IMG/VR virus record: IMGVR_UViG_3300037042_001180
Coordinates: 1-30,516 of that record
DNA length: 30,516 nucleotides
Direction: 5' to 3' (one strand)
Source: a virus
Shown: positions 23,175-30,481 of the stretch, in pieces
Numbering within the stretch: the first letter of the stretch is position 1
Layout: the number at the start of each line of letters is the position of its first letter
The notes under the pieces: model-generated
Database searches by the model: none
Told to the model about the DNA's origin: nothing
The model's input: the letters and a program-made list of their open reading frames with translations, nothing else
Made by a program: the position numbers and the translations under genes

Positions 23175-23852
23175 ATGGCAATTAATTTAAAAAACACGGG
23201 CGGTTTGTCTGCCAATGGTGTGAAGCTTCTTGTCTACGGGCAAGCTGGGGCGGGTAAAACTTCCCTTATTAAGACGCTGCCAACGCCTTTGGTATTGTCT
23301 GCCGAGGGTGGGCTGCTGTCCATCCAAGACGCTGACCTTCCATATATTGAGGTGACCAGCATGGCTTCTTTAATGGAGGCATACCAGTGGCTGACTGAAT
23401 CGGACGAGGCGAAGCACTTTGAGTCAATCGCGCTGGATTCGATCTCTGAGATTGGCGAGGTGGTGCTAAACGCTGAAAAGAAGGCGACGAAAGACCCACG
23501 GGCGGCTTACGGTGCGATGCAGGAACAGATGAGCGACTTGATTCGCGCGTTCCGTGATCTGCCTGGCAAGCACGTTTACATGACGGCGAAGTGTGAAAAG
23601 AGCCAAGACGAAGCTGGGCGCATTCTTTACGCGCCTTCTATGCCGGGGAATAAGACCGGCCAGGCGCTGCCTTACTTCTTTGATGAAGTGCTGGCCTTGA
23701 GGGTTGAGAAAGACGCGGAGGGCGTGACCCAGCGGGCTTTGATGTGTGATTCTGATGGCCTTTGGCTGGCGAAAGACAGGAGCGGCAAGCTGGCTCCGTG
23801 GGAGTCGCCGGATTTGGGTGCCATCATTGCAAAGATTGGGGCACGGTCATGA
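23175..23852 (+). CDS. Sak4-like RecA-type ATPase (single-strand annealing recombination)
   Basis: The 225-residue protein has Walker A GQAGAGKT at 22-29 and Walker B SIALDS at 84-89 in a minimal RecA-core (AAA_24 type), as in phage Sak4 proteins. Sak4 helps pair homologous single strands together with phage SSB. I chose ATG 23175 rather than the TTG two codons before; AAGGA lies 10 bases upstream. It is the first gene of the plus arm, followed by its usual companions. The PFFDEVLALRVE-type segment near 170 is also usual for the family. Confidence 0.9.
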   Translation: MAINLKNTGGLSANGVKLLVYGQAGAGKTSLIKTLPTPLVLSAEGGLLSIQDADLPYIEVTSMASLMEAYQWLTESDEAKHFESIALDSISEIGEVVLNAEKKATKDPRAAYGAMQEQMSDLIRAFRDLPGKHVYMTAKCEKSQDEAGRILYAPSMPGNKTGQALPYFFDEVLALRVEKDAEGVTQRALMCDSDGLWLAKDRSGKLAPWESPDLGAIIAKIGARS

Positions 23853-24223
23853 GCCTGGCACGCCAATGGCTCGACGCCAAAGATGTCGAAACCCGGTCGA
23901 TTCGCCTTCGCCGGGACATTGAGGACGAGATGGTGGCGCTTTACAAAATCTCGAATCAAGCCGAAGGCACGCAGAATGAGACTGAGGGGGCTTACAAAAT
24001 CAAGATTGTGAATCGTATCAGTCGCAAAGTAGATTCGGACAAGGTGCAGGAGTTGGCCGCTGAGTTTGGGCTGACTGAGCACTTGGCAAAGTTGTTCCGT
24101 TGGACGCCTGAAATAAATGCTTCGGCATGGAAGGCGGCTGACGAGACTATCACGCGTCCTTTGATGGACGCAATCACGGCGACCCCTGGACGCCCTTCTT
24201 TTTCAATCAATATTTCGGAGTAA
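23849..24223 (+). CDS. Sak4-associated conserved protein
   Basis: ATG 23849 overlaps the Sak4-like stop (ATGA) and gives 124 residues starting MSLARQWLDAKDVETRSIRL. Contains IEDEMVALYKI, AYKIKIVNRISRKVDSDKVQ and EINASAWKAADE. A similar small protein occurs between Sak4-like and SSB-like genes in many phages; function unknown. It could be a partner of the ATPase. The longer frame from 23762 overlaps the Sak4-like gene by 91 bases and is not likely. Confidence 0.78.
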   Translation: MSLARQWLDAKDVETRSIRLRRDIEDEMVALYKISNQAEGTQNETEGAYKIKIVNRISRKVDSDKVQELAAEFGLTEHLAKLFRWTPEINASAWKAADETITRPLMDAITATPGRPSFSINISE

Positions 24224-24230
24224 TTACATC

Positions 24231-24719
24231 ATGGCTTTTTTAGAACAATCATTCTCGGTGGCTGACCTGCCTGTTTCAACCAACAACTTTGAGCCGCTTC
24301 CCGCTGGCTGGTACACGGCGAGCATTGCCGGTGCTGAGATTAAAAACACGAAGGCCGGTACTGGCCAATACATTGCGGTGAAGTACACGATCACCGGGCC
24401 ATCGTTCCAGGGGCGTGTGGTGTTTGGCAACCTGAACATTAAAAACCCGAATGTGAAGGCCGAAGAAATTGGACGCCAGCAACTGGGCGAGATTATGCGA
24501 GCGATTGGACTGGCGAAGGTGACGGACACGGACCAGTTGATTGGCGGCAATATCTCGATCAAGTTGGAGGTGAAGCGTTCCGAGGAATACGGGGACAGCA
24601 ACGAGATTAAGCAATTCAAGGCTATGTCTGGAGCTGGTGGAGCAATGCCGGTGCCTTCTTCGGCTGGTGTTGCTGCTGCTGCACCGACACGCGCGGCACC
24701 ACCGTGGGGAAAGAAGTAA
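24231..24719 (+). CDS. DUF669-type SSB-like protein
   Basis: The 162-residue protein has PLPAGWYTASIAGAEIKNTK, then QYIAVKYTITGPSFQGRVVF followed by NLNIKNPN and EIGRQQLGEIMRAIG, typical of the DUF669 family, which is thought to bind single-stranded DNA by an OB-like fold. The C-terminus is a flexible Ala/Pro linker ending PPWGKK, resembling the short protein-binding tip of SSBs, but basic rather than acidic. It follows the Sak4-associated gene by 7 bases. It probably coats ssDNA for the Sak4-like ATPase. Confidence 0.85.
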   Translation: MAFLEQSFSVADLPVSTNNFEPLPAGWYTASIAGAEIKNTKAGTGQYIAVKYTITGPSFQGRVVFGNLNIKNPNVKAEEIGRQQLGEIMRAIGLAKVTDTDQLIGGNISIKLEVKRSEEYGDSNEIKQFKAMSGAGGAMPVPSSAGVAAAAPTRAAPPWGKK

Positions 24720-24729
24720 TTTAGTTTTT

Positions 24730-24768
24730 GGGGGAAAGATTTGTGTGTTGAGTACCCCATTTTTTTTT
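24730..24768 (+). terminator. Weak terminator-like element after the SSB-like gene
   Basis: A G-run (24730-24734) can pair with CCCC at 24755-24758 with a large loop of about 20 bases, followed by nine T. The stem is only 4-5 bp, so it may only attenuate read-through into the exonuclease gene, or the T-run may be a simple repeat. Confidence 0.25.
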
Positions 24769-24777
24769 GAGAACGCC

Positions 24778-25803
24778 ATGAACATACCTGAACAAACAAA
24801 CACGATTCAAGCCCTGATTGACCAAGTACACGAGGGCCGTAAGGAGTTGCCACGGGGCCACCTTGGTGCTTCTATGCTGGGTGACCCGTGCGACCGTAAG
24901 CTGTGGCTGTCCTTTCGCTGGGCGGTGCAGGAGAAATTTAAGGGCCGCATCCTTCGTTTATTTCGCCGTGGGCATATGGAAGAAGTAACGATTGTGAGTG
25001 ACCTGCGGGCGATTGGGATTGACATTCGGAGCACGACGGGCGAGCAGAGCCGGGTTGACTTTGGTAGTCACGTTTCGGGGAGCTTGGACGGGATTATTGA
25101 AAGTGGCGTGCCTGATGCGCCGAAGTCGCGCCATGTGGCGGAGTTCAAAACTCACGCAAAGAAGTCGTTTGATGATGTGGAAAAGAACGGGGTTCAGAAG
25201 TCGAAGCCTTTGCATTATGTGCAAATGCAGGTTTACATGAAGGGCACGCGGATTGATCGGGCGCTTTACCTGGCGGTGTGCAAGGATGATGACCGGATTT
25301 ACACGGAGCGTGTGAAGTACGACAAGGAGGTGGCGGATAAGGCGATTGAGCGGGCGCACCGCATAACGCTGTCTGACCGTATGCCGGAGCCGTTGAGCAC
25401 GCGTGCGGATTGGTTCGAATGCAAGTTCTGTTCTGCCCATGAGTTTTGCCATAAGACGCAAACCACGAAGCACGTTAATTGCCGCACCTGTGCGCACGCC
25501 ACACCGCTGAGTGATTCGACGTGGCACTGTGCGCGGTGGGATGATGTGATTCCGTTGGATTCCCAGCACACCGGCTGTGATAACCATGTTTTGCATCCTG
25601 ACCTGGTGCCGTGGAAGCGCCTAGACGGGCCTGACCAATGGACGGCTATCTACGAGGTGGATGGGCAGAAAATAGCCAATGGCGCACCGGCTGAAGGTGT
25701 CTACGGTAGCACTGAATTGCTGGCTAATGTGGCGGCTTGCACAAGTGGCGACCCGTTGATTGCCGAGGCGCGTAAGGTTTGGGATGGGCGGGTGGTGGGA
25801 TGA
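24778..25803 (+). CDS. Cas4/RecB-type PD-(D/E)XK exonuclease with Fe-S cysteines
   Basis: ATG 24778 gives 341 residues. Catalytic motifs are GSLDGI (D104), VAEFKTH (E122, K124) and the YVQMQVYM motif at about 147-154. One Cys at 38 (GDPCDRKLW) and three at 215, 218 and 224 (ECKFCSAHEFC) are placed as in the Cas4/AddB Fe-S cluster. A further group (C235, C238, C251, C267) could bind a metal as an additional element. It would resect DNA ends for Sak4-type annealing. Its stop overlaps the next gene (ATGA). The ribosome binding site is weak (GAG 6 bases ahead). Confidence 0.88.
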   Translation: MNIPEQTNTIQALIDQVHEGRKELPRGHLGASMLGDPCDRKLWLSFRWAVQEKFKGRILRLFRRGHMEEVTIVSDLRAIGIDIRSTTGEQSRVDFGSHVSGSLDGIIESGVPDAPKSRHVAEFKTHAKKSFDDVEKNGVQKSKPLHYVQMQVYMKGTRIDRALYLAVCKDDDRIYTERVKYDKEVADKAIERAHRITLSDRMPEPLSTRADWFECKFCSAHEFCHKTQTTKHVNCRTCAHATPLSDSTWHCARWDDVIPLDSQHTGCDNHVLHPDLVPWKRLDGPDQWTAIYEVDGQKIANGAPAEGVYGSTELLANVAACTSGDPLIAEARKVWDGRVVG

Positions 25804-25985
25804 CGCACCGCCTGGACGCCACCGTGTTTGTGTACCGCAATATTGAGACCAGGGAGGTGAAGGCGCGTTACGTTGAGGATGCACTGGAGCTTGATAAAAA
25901 CCCTGATTTTGTCCATGTGGCGACATTGGAGCCACGAATGTGGATTGAATACTATTTTGATTTGGTGAATAAAAATGCTTCGTGA
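25800..25985 (+). CDS. Small unknown protein between exonuclease and helicase
   Basis: ATG 25800 overlaps the exonuclease stop, and the end overlaps the helicase start by 11 bases. The 61-residue protein begins MTHRLDATVFVYRNIETREV and ends WIEYYFDLVNKNAS. It is a mixed beta/alpha soluble peptide, acidic towards the C-terminus. I do not recognise it; its conserved overlaps imply co-translation with the recombination enzymes. Confidence 0.65.
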   Translation: MTHRLDATVFVYRNIETREVKARYVEDALELDKNPDFVHVATLEPRMWIEYYFDLVNKNAS

Positions 25986-27564
25986 TTACCAACAACGCAC
26001 CATCGACCAGCTTTATGCGTGGTTTGAGGCTGGGAACGTAGGGAACCCTTGCTTGGTGTTGCCTACGGGGTCGGGCAAGAGCCACATTGTGGCTGCGCTG
26101 TGCAAGGATGCCTTGCAGAATTGGCCGGACACGCAAGTGCTGATGCTCACGCATGTGAAAGAGTTGATTGAACAGAACGCGCAGAAGATGCGGGAGCATT
26201 GGCCTGGTGCACCGATGGGGATTTATTCGGCAAGCATTGGGCGGCGTGAGCTGGGGGAGCCGATCACGTTTGCCGGGATTCAGTCGGTGCGCACGAAGTC
26301 GCGTGAGCTGGGGCATATTGATTTGTGCATCATTGACGAGTGCCATTTGGTGTCTCATAAAAATGAGGGCGGCTATCGCACGCTGCTGGCTGAGTTGTTG
26401 CTGATTAATCCTGCTATGCGGATTATTGGTTTGACGGCCACACCGTTTCGTTTAGGGCATGGGCTGATAACGGATAAGCCTGCTTTGTTTGATGCGCTGA
26501 TTGAGCCGGTGAGCATTGAGGAATTGATTTTCAAAGGCCATTTGGCGACGCTGCGGTCCAAGGTCACCCGGGCGAAGCTGGACACGTCGGGCGTGCATAA
26601 GCGTGGGGGGGAGTTTATTGAATCTGAGTTACAGGCGGCGGTCGATAACGACGATCTGAATAGCGCCGTAGTGCGTGAGGTGATTGCGCAAGCTGGTGGG
26701 CGCAAGGCTTGGCTGTTCTTTTGCGCCGGGGTTGACCATGCCCGCCATGTGGCGGAGGTGCTGAATGATTACGGTGTGGTGGCTGACTGTGTGACCGGGG
26801 AAACACCGAAAAAAGAACGTGCACGGATGTTGGCTGACTTTAAGGCTGGCAAGATTCGGGCGCTGACCAATGCCAATGTTTTGACAACCGGGTTTGACTA
26901 CCCGGACATTGATTTGATTGCGATGATGCGTCCCACCATGAGCGCGAGCCTGTATGTCCAGATGGCCGGTCGTGGCCTGCGTCCCAAGTCTCACACCGAT
27001 CATTGCCTGGTGCTTGACTTCGCGGGCGTGGTGGAGATGCATGGGCCGATCACGGCGGTGCAACCACCAAAGAAGGGGAGCCTGGGCGATGGGGAAGCGC
27101 CGATTAAGGTGTGCGAGGCCTGCGGTGAGCTGTGCCCGATATCAATTCAAATATGCCCGGCCTGTGGTGCTGCGTTTCCTGAGCCGGTGGCGAAGTCGAT
27201 GGCGCTGCGTAATGATGACATCATGGGGCTGGAAGGTAAGGACATGGAGGTGACGCATTGGATGTGGCGTAAGCACTTGAGTCGGGCGAGTGGCAAAGAG
27301 ATGCTGGCCTGCACCTACTACGGGGGCTTGAGTGATGCGCCGATAACCGAATATTTGGCGGTGGCGCATGATGGGTATGCTGGTGATAAGTCGATGCGCC
27401 TGCTTTGCTCGATGGCGTCCAGCGCAAAAGTGCCGATGCAGTTGACGCCTGATGTGGAGTTGATGGATGTTGCAGACCTGATGAACTTAGGCGCGCCACC
27501 GGCGGGCATTGAGTACAAAAAAGATGGTAAATTTTTTAGAGTTTTAAAAAGGACATGGACATGA
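25975..27564 (+). CDS. SF2 DEAD/DEAH-type helicase with zinc ribbon
   Basis: The 529-residue protein has the SF2 helicase motifs in order: LPTGSGKS at 29-36, DECH at 121-124, TATP at 154-157, then the second RecA domain with TTGFDYPDIDLI at about 304 and QMAGRGLRP at 329-337. After this come C380, C383, C394 and C397 in CEACGEL and ICPACG, a zinc ribbon. The last 130 residues have a smaller unknown domain. It resembles phage UvsW-like and ResIII helicases that remodel branched DNA. Together with the exonuclease and SSB-like protein it fits replication-recombination. Confidence 0.9.
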   Translation: MLRDYQQRTIDQLYAWFEAGNVGNPCLVLPTGSGKSHIVAALCKDALQNWPDTQVLMLTHVKELIEQNAQKMREHWPGAPMGIYSASIGRRELGEPITFAGIQSVRTKSRELGHIDLCIIDECHLVSHKNEGGYRTLLAELLLINPAMRIIGLTATPFRLGHGLITDKPALFDALIEPVSIEELIFKGHLATLRSKVTRAKLDTSGVHKRGGEFIESELQAAVDNDDLNSAVVREVIAQAGGRKAWLFFCAGVDHARHVAEVLNDYGVVADCVTGETPKKERARMLADFKAGKIRALTNANVLTTGFDYPDIDLIAMMRPTMSASLYVQMAGRGLRPKSHTDHCLVLDFAGVVEMHGPITAVQPPKKGSLGDGEAPIKVCEACGELCPISIQICPACGAAFPEPVAKSMALRNDDIMGLEGKDMEVTHWMWRKHLSRASGKEMLACTYYGGLSDAPITEYLAVAHDGYAGDKSMRLLCSMASSAKVPMQLTPDVELMDVADLMNLGAPPAGIEYKKDGKFFRVLKRTWT

Positions 27565-27746
27565 AACAAAGACACCCAGAGCCAGCGGCTGTAACGCTCT
27601 ACAAGGCGGGGCCACCAAAGTGCTGCCATACCTGCGAACATTACGGGAATGATGGCCTATGCGTGGCGTTCTTTATGGAGCCGCCTGAGGATTTCGCGGC
27701 AACCGTAGATTTATGCCCTGAGTGGGAGTCAGAATGTCCATTCTAA
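27561..27746 (+). CDS. Small cysteine-rich protein (possible zinc binding)
   Basis: I chose ATG 27561, which overlaps the helicase stop (ATGA) and has AAGGA 7 bases upstream; the ATG at 27555 is too close to that site. The 61 residues have PPKCCHTCEHYGNDGLCVAF followed by DLCPEWESECPF, giving six Cys that may hold one zinc. The CEHY motif is similar to CEYYDN in the Cys-rich virion protein at 5131-5529, although the rest differs. Function unknown. Confidence 0.72.
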   Translation: MKQRHPEPAAVTLYKAGPPKCCHTCEHYGNDGLCVAFFMEPPEDFAATVDLCPEWESECPF

Positions 27747-28051
27747 AAGTGCGCCCAATTGGGCAAAGAATTCGCCAGTGTCTGAATGTCCTGAGTGATG
27801 GGGGCGTGCCGATGACCTCGCGTGAGGTGTGGGGGAGGCTTGAGGGGGTGAGTATTGAGAACGCCAGCAAGTATTGCCTGCGCTCTGTTGAGCTGGGCCT
27901 GATGACCGTGAACCGCGATGGGCGGCATAACACCTTTGTGTGTGTGTCTGGTTGGCGTGAGGCGTTGGAGCGTCGCGCTCGCGTAGTGGAGCCTAAAAAG
28001 GTTTTGCCACTCCACAAAATGATTAATAGCGTTTGGAGCCTGGGGTTATGA
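27734..28051 (+). CDS. Winged-helix protein, putative DNA-binding
   Basis: ATG 27734 follows GGGAG by 5 bases and overlaps the previous gene by 13 bases. The 105-residue protein has IGQRIRQCLNVLSDGGVPMT, then SREVWGRLEGVSIENASKYC and LRSVELGLMTVNRDGRHNTF, the pattern of a winged helix. The C-terminus is basic. It could regulate early genes or bind DNA at replication. A second winged-helix protein is encoded at 29169-29504. Confidence 0.7.
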   Translation: MSILKVRPIGQRIRQCLNVLSDGGVPMTSREVWGRLEGVSIENASKYCLRSVELGLMTVNRDGRHNTFVCVSGWREALERRARVVEPKKVLPLHKMINSVWSLGL

Positions 28052-28404
28052 AAATTGAAGTACCAACTGAACACCACGAACAAGCCATGACGGTGCAATG
28101 GTTCCGCCGGGCATGGCCTGGGGTGATTATTTTCGCCATCCCGAACGGTGGGGCGCGGGATATTCGCACGGCCACCAAGTTAAAAATTGAAGGCGTGGTG
28201 CGTGGCGTGCCTGATCTGTTCATCCCTGCCTGGCGGCTGTGGGTAGAGATGAAGCGCACGAAGGGGGGAAGTGTTAGCCCTGAGCAGAAAAGTTTTATAA
28301 AGTATCTGGAAAGTGTTAATTATGCTGTTATAGTTGCAACAGGTGCTGAAAATGCAAAGTTGCAAATAGGCGCTTTTTTTAACCAACTGGAGAAAATTGA
28401 ATGA
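28048..28404 (+). CDS. VRR-NUC domain nuclease
   Basis: The 118-residue protein is a minimal VRR-NUC nuclease: HHEQAMTVQWFRRAWPGVII, then PNGGARD, VRGVPDLFIPAWRLWVEMKR (Asp of PDLF, Glu and Lys of VEMK) and SPEQKSFIKYLE. Stand-alone phage members of this family can act on branched DNA such as Holliday junctions. It fits with the helicase and Sak4 module. ATG overlaps the previous stop (ATGA), and the next gene overlaps its stop likewise. Confidence 0.9.
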   Translation: MKIEVPTEHHEQAMTVQWFRRAWPGVIIFAIPNGGARDIRTATKLKIEGVVRGVPDLFIPAWRLWVEMKRTKGGSVSPEQKSFIKYLESVNYAVIVATGAENAKLQIGAFFNQLEKIE

Positions 28405-28544
28405 CGAAAGAAATTAAAGACAAAGGCATCACGATTCGCGTGCCTGCAAGCGTCCTAGTGCTCTTGAAGGCTGAAGCGGCGGCGAACACGCGCACGATGG
28501 CGGCTCATGTGCTGCACATTCTGAAACAGAATTTAGGCAAATAA
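28401..28544 (+). CDS. Arc-type ribbon-helix-helix-like protein (47 residues)
   Basis: The short frame from ATG 28401 overlaps the VRR-NUC stop. It reads MTKEIKDKGITIRVPASVLV, then LKAEAAANTRTMAAHVLHIL with KQNLGK at the end: a strand followed by two helices, as in Arc/MetJ regulators. Such a protein would bind DNA as a dimer of dimers. It is small but the overlap on both sides and the pattern make it convincing. Confidence 0.7.
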   Translation: MTKEIKDKGITIRVPASVLVLLKAEAAANTRTMAAHVLHILKQNLGK

Positions 28545-28545
28545 G

Positions 28546-28734
28546 ATGCTTGCCAAACTTCTTGAAATGTTCCGCCAGCCTAGTGCTGAGATTCTTGCAA
28601 CTCGTGAGCTTGAGGAAGCCCATCGTAGTCTGCTAGATGCTTGTTCCAACATGGAATATGCGAAGCGTATGGCTGAGTACCACAATGACCGAATCAAGCG
28701 CCTGAAGGCTTATTTGTATGGAGATTTGAAATGA
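28546..28734 (+). CDS. Small coiled-coil phage protein
   Basis: The 62-residue protein has MLAKLLEMFRQPSAEILATR, followed by ELEEAHRSLLDACSNMEYAK and a basic end near HNDRIKRLKAYL. I recognise it as a small conserved early phage protein of unknown function, likely helical. It starts 1 base after the RHH-type gene stop and overlaps the next gene (ATGA). Confidence 0.75.
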   Translation: MLAKLLEMFRQPSAEILATRELEEAHRSLLDACSNMEYAKRMAEYHNDRIKRLKAYLYGDLK

Positions 28735-29027
28735 CCAAGCCAGTTGATAGAACTGCCCGGACGGTGGCGGAGCGCACGCGCACGGTGCTGCGGGAAAACT
28801 TGAATAGTTCGGCGCACGCGCTGTCTCCGCTGACTGATAAAAACCCCAAGCGATATGTGAGCGGTGGCGCGGTGTTGCTCGCTAAACGTCCTGGCCAGGC
28901 TATGCCTGCAAGTGACAATATTTTTAAACGTGGTACGTACTCGGTGGGCGATGGTGAGCGTATGCAATCGGGGCGGCCTGGTGCTGATGATCACTTGCAA
29001 ATCAAGTCGCGTGGGTTTTCGGTATGA
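28731..29027 (+). CDS. Unknown basic small protein
   Basis: The 98-residue protein starts MTKPVDRTARTVAERTRTVL and has RYVSGGAVLLAKRPGQAMPA, then FKRGTYSVGDGERMQSGRPG. It is basic, Gly-rich and probably partly disordered. No family is recognised. It lies in the overlapping gene train, which supports that it is real. Confidence 0.65.
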   Translation: MTKPVDRTARTVAERTRTVLRENLNSSAHALSPLTDKNPKRYVSGGAVLLAKRPGQAMPASDNIFKRGTYSVGDGERMQSGRPGADDHLQIKSRGFSV

Positions 29028-29167
29028 AGCTGTTTATTGAAATGATGGAATGGTTAATGGCTGGCGTGGCTGTAGTGGCGGCGCTGGTGGCCATGTCTGC
29101 GGTGCTTGGTGGCGTGCTTGGCTTTTGCTTTGCCACTGCTAGGTTCTGTTTTTTACTTTGGGGCTGA
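29024..29167 (+). CDS. Small single-span membrane protein (47 residues)
   Basis: The frame from ATG 29024 (ATGA overlap) encodes MKLFIEMMEWLMAGVAVVAA, then a long hydrophobic run (LVAMSAVLGGVLGFCFATAR) and a short end. One or two helices would cross the membrane. Function is unknown; a holin is not supported, since no endolysin is next to it. Confidence 0.55.
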   Translation: MKLFIEMMEWLMAGVAVVAALVAMSAVLGGVLGFCFATARFCFLLWG

Positions 29168-29168
29168 G

Positions 29169-29504
29169 ATGAATTACACGCCGGAAACAAAATGGATCGG
29201 GGGCGCTTACCCTGGCGCTATGCCGCCGCAATTGCACCACTACGTTGACGTTGAAAAACGAATCCGCGAACGTAAGCCTAGGCGAACACAGTTCCAGCCT
29301 AGTCCAACGGTTGATCTAATCCTTTCAATTGTCAGGACAAACGGCCCCATTAGCCTTGCCCAGCTCATAGCACTGACGGGCAAAAGCGAGCCGACAATTT
29401 ACGCCAAGTTAGTTCGATTGATGAAGAAGTCGCTAATCACGCAAGAGTTGCGCAAGAACACGCACAACCACCAAAGCTCGCTGTTTTATTCGGGGGTCCA
29501 ATGA
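29169..29504 (+). CDS. Winged-helix protein
   Basis: ATG 29169 lies 1 base after the membrane protein stop. The 111-residue protein has LILSIVRTNGPISLAQLIAL, then TGKSEPTIYAKLVRLMKKSL at about residue 69-88, a clear winged HTH, and a basic end. It would bind DNA, possibly as an early gene regulator. Upstream residues 1-50 are Arg/Pro-rich and probably disordered. Confidence 0.75.
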   Translation: MNYTPETKWIGGAYPGAMPPQLHHYVDVEKRIRERKPRRTQFQPSPTVDLILSIVRTNGPISLAQLIALTGKSEPTIYAKLVRLMKKSLITQELRKNTHNHQSSLFYSGVQ

Positions 29505-29914
29505 CTAAAGAACGTGAAGCCTTAAAGCTGGCGCTTGCGGCGCTGGAAGAAGCACATTACAAGCACGAGCATCGACAAGACGCTACTAAGCGAGGACAAG
29601 CCATCACCGCAATCAAAGAAGCCTTGGCACAGCCAGAGGCAGAAGCTCATCTGCAAGCAGTGTCGGACTTTGGGCAGTTGCAAGCACAGATAGATGAGCG
29701 CAACTTCTGCCAACGGTGCGGTAAGCTGTTGCCTCGTACTTATCGGGCACTGACATCACAACAGTGCTGCCCACCTACAGCACCCACGGGATGGGACAAC
29801 GGACTATCGCAAGACTACGACAAGAAGCTAGGTGCATGGTTTAGCGAGAAACCAAATGCCAAAGAAGAATTACGAGGACGAACATTTGACGATTACGGAA
29901 ACAAAATATCATGA
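29501..29914 (+). CDS. Unknown protein with zinc-ribbon-like Cys pairs
   Basis: The 137-residue protein begins with a helical part seen often in phages (KEREALKLALAALEEAHYKH, then QAITAIKEALAQ). The C-terminal part has NFCQRCGKLL and a later CC, which could form one zinc site. It overlaps genes on both sides (ATGA). Role unknown. Confidence 0.7.
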   Translation: MTKEREALKLALAALEEAHYKHEHRQDATKRGQAITAIKEALAQPEAEAHLQAVSDFGQLQAQIDERNFCQRCGKLLPRTYRALTSQQCCPPTAPTGWDNGLSQDYDKKLGAWFSEKPNAKEELRGRTFDDYGNKIS

Positions 29915-30162
29915 ACTATGAAGTAAAACTAAGCGTTGTGAGACGCAAGGGCAGGGCGGGTAGAAAGATGATCTCCCCTTTCATCAATGACTGGAACGTA
30001 TGGGACATACCTGAGAAACATTGGACTGAAGAAGTTCAGAACGCAATCGAGAATGCGTACCGGATGGGGCGAAACCACACTATAGCCCAAATCAAAAGAG
30101 AGATGGATGTGCCGTACGGTGCCCTCATAGGTAATTGGGGTGAAGTGAAGGACGCGACATGA
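29911..30162 (+). CDS. Unknown small protein
   Basis: The 83-residue protein starts MNYEVKLSVVRRKGRAGRKM and has WNVWDIPEKHWTEEVQNAIE, then AYRMGRNHTIAQIKREMDVP. It is soluble, basic at the front. No family is recognised. It overlaps both neighbours by 4 bases (ATGA). Confidence 0.65.
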   Translation: MNYEVKLSVVRRKGRAGRKMISPFINDWNVWDIPEKHWTEEVQNAIENAYRMGRNHTIAQIKREMDVPYGALIGNWGEVKDAT

Positions 30163-30275
30163 CTAACACAACAGCACTCTTGCTTCTTGCCGCTGCATTC
30201 ATTGCACCCCATGTCCCAGCTTTTGTGGGACTAATCATTGGGGTGATTTTTCTTTTCATAGGGGTTTTCTCATGA
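30159..30275 (+). CDS. Tiny membrane protein (38 residues)
   Basis: ATG 30159 overlaps the previous stop, and the end overlaps the next start. It encodes MTNTTALLLLAAAFIAPHVP, followed by AFVGLIIGVIFLFIGVFS, two hydrophobic segments joined by a short turn, as in a small hairpin membrane protein. Function is unknown. Confidence 0.5.
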   Translation: MTNTTALLLLAAAFIAPHVPAFVGLIIGVIFLFIGVFS

Positions 30276-30481
30276 CCCCCGAGTACAAACTCACAGCCTA
30301 CGGCGCTGCCGTGGTCGCTCCGTCTTGCCACTGGATAAAGATTGACGAGTACACGCCACGGGGTGTCTCCATGTGGTTGATTAACAAGCGGTCTGGTGTG
30401 GCTCAGAAGGGTCAGCACACAACGGACGATAAGTTTTTCGATTACTGGTTCCCGTTGCCCACATTCAGGAAAGAAAAATGA
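30272..30481 (+). CDS. DUF551-like small protein
   Basis: The 69-residue protein has HWIKIDEYTPRGVSMWLINK, then GVAQKGQHTTDDKFFDYWFP followed by LPTFRKEK. The W-I..P.G...W/L...G...F..W.PLP order resembles DUF551, a widespread phage family of unknown function. ATGA overlap on both sides. Confidence 0.65.
   Translation: MTPEYKLTAYGAAVVAPSCHWIKIDEYTPRGVSMWLINKRSGVAQKGQHTTDDKFFDYWFPLPTFRKEK

Noticed and set aside
24224-24853. Minus-strand frame of 209 codons opposite the SSB-like gene
   Set aside because: It covers the DUF669-type gene in antisense and lacks any recognised motif or ribosome binding site.
25621-26358. Minus-strand frame of 245 codons opposite exonuclease and helicase genes
   Set aside because: It spans two real plus-strand genes with clear motifs, and its His/Arg/Pro-rich translation is typical of antisense shadow frames.
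29024-29167. Holin call for the small membrane protein
   Set aside because: One hydrophobic peptide is not enough; there is no endolysin or spanin next to it, and it lies in the early gene train.
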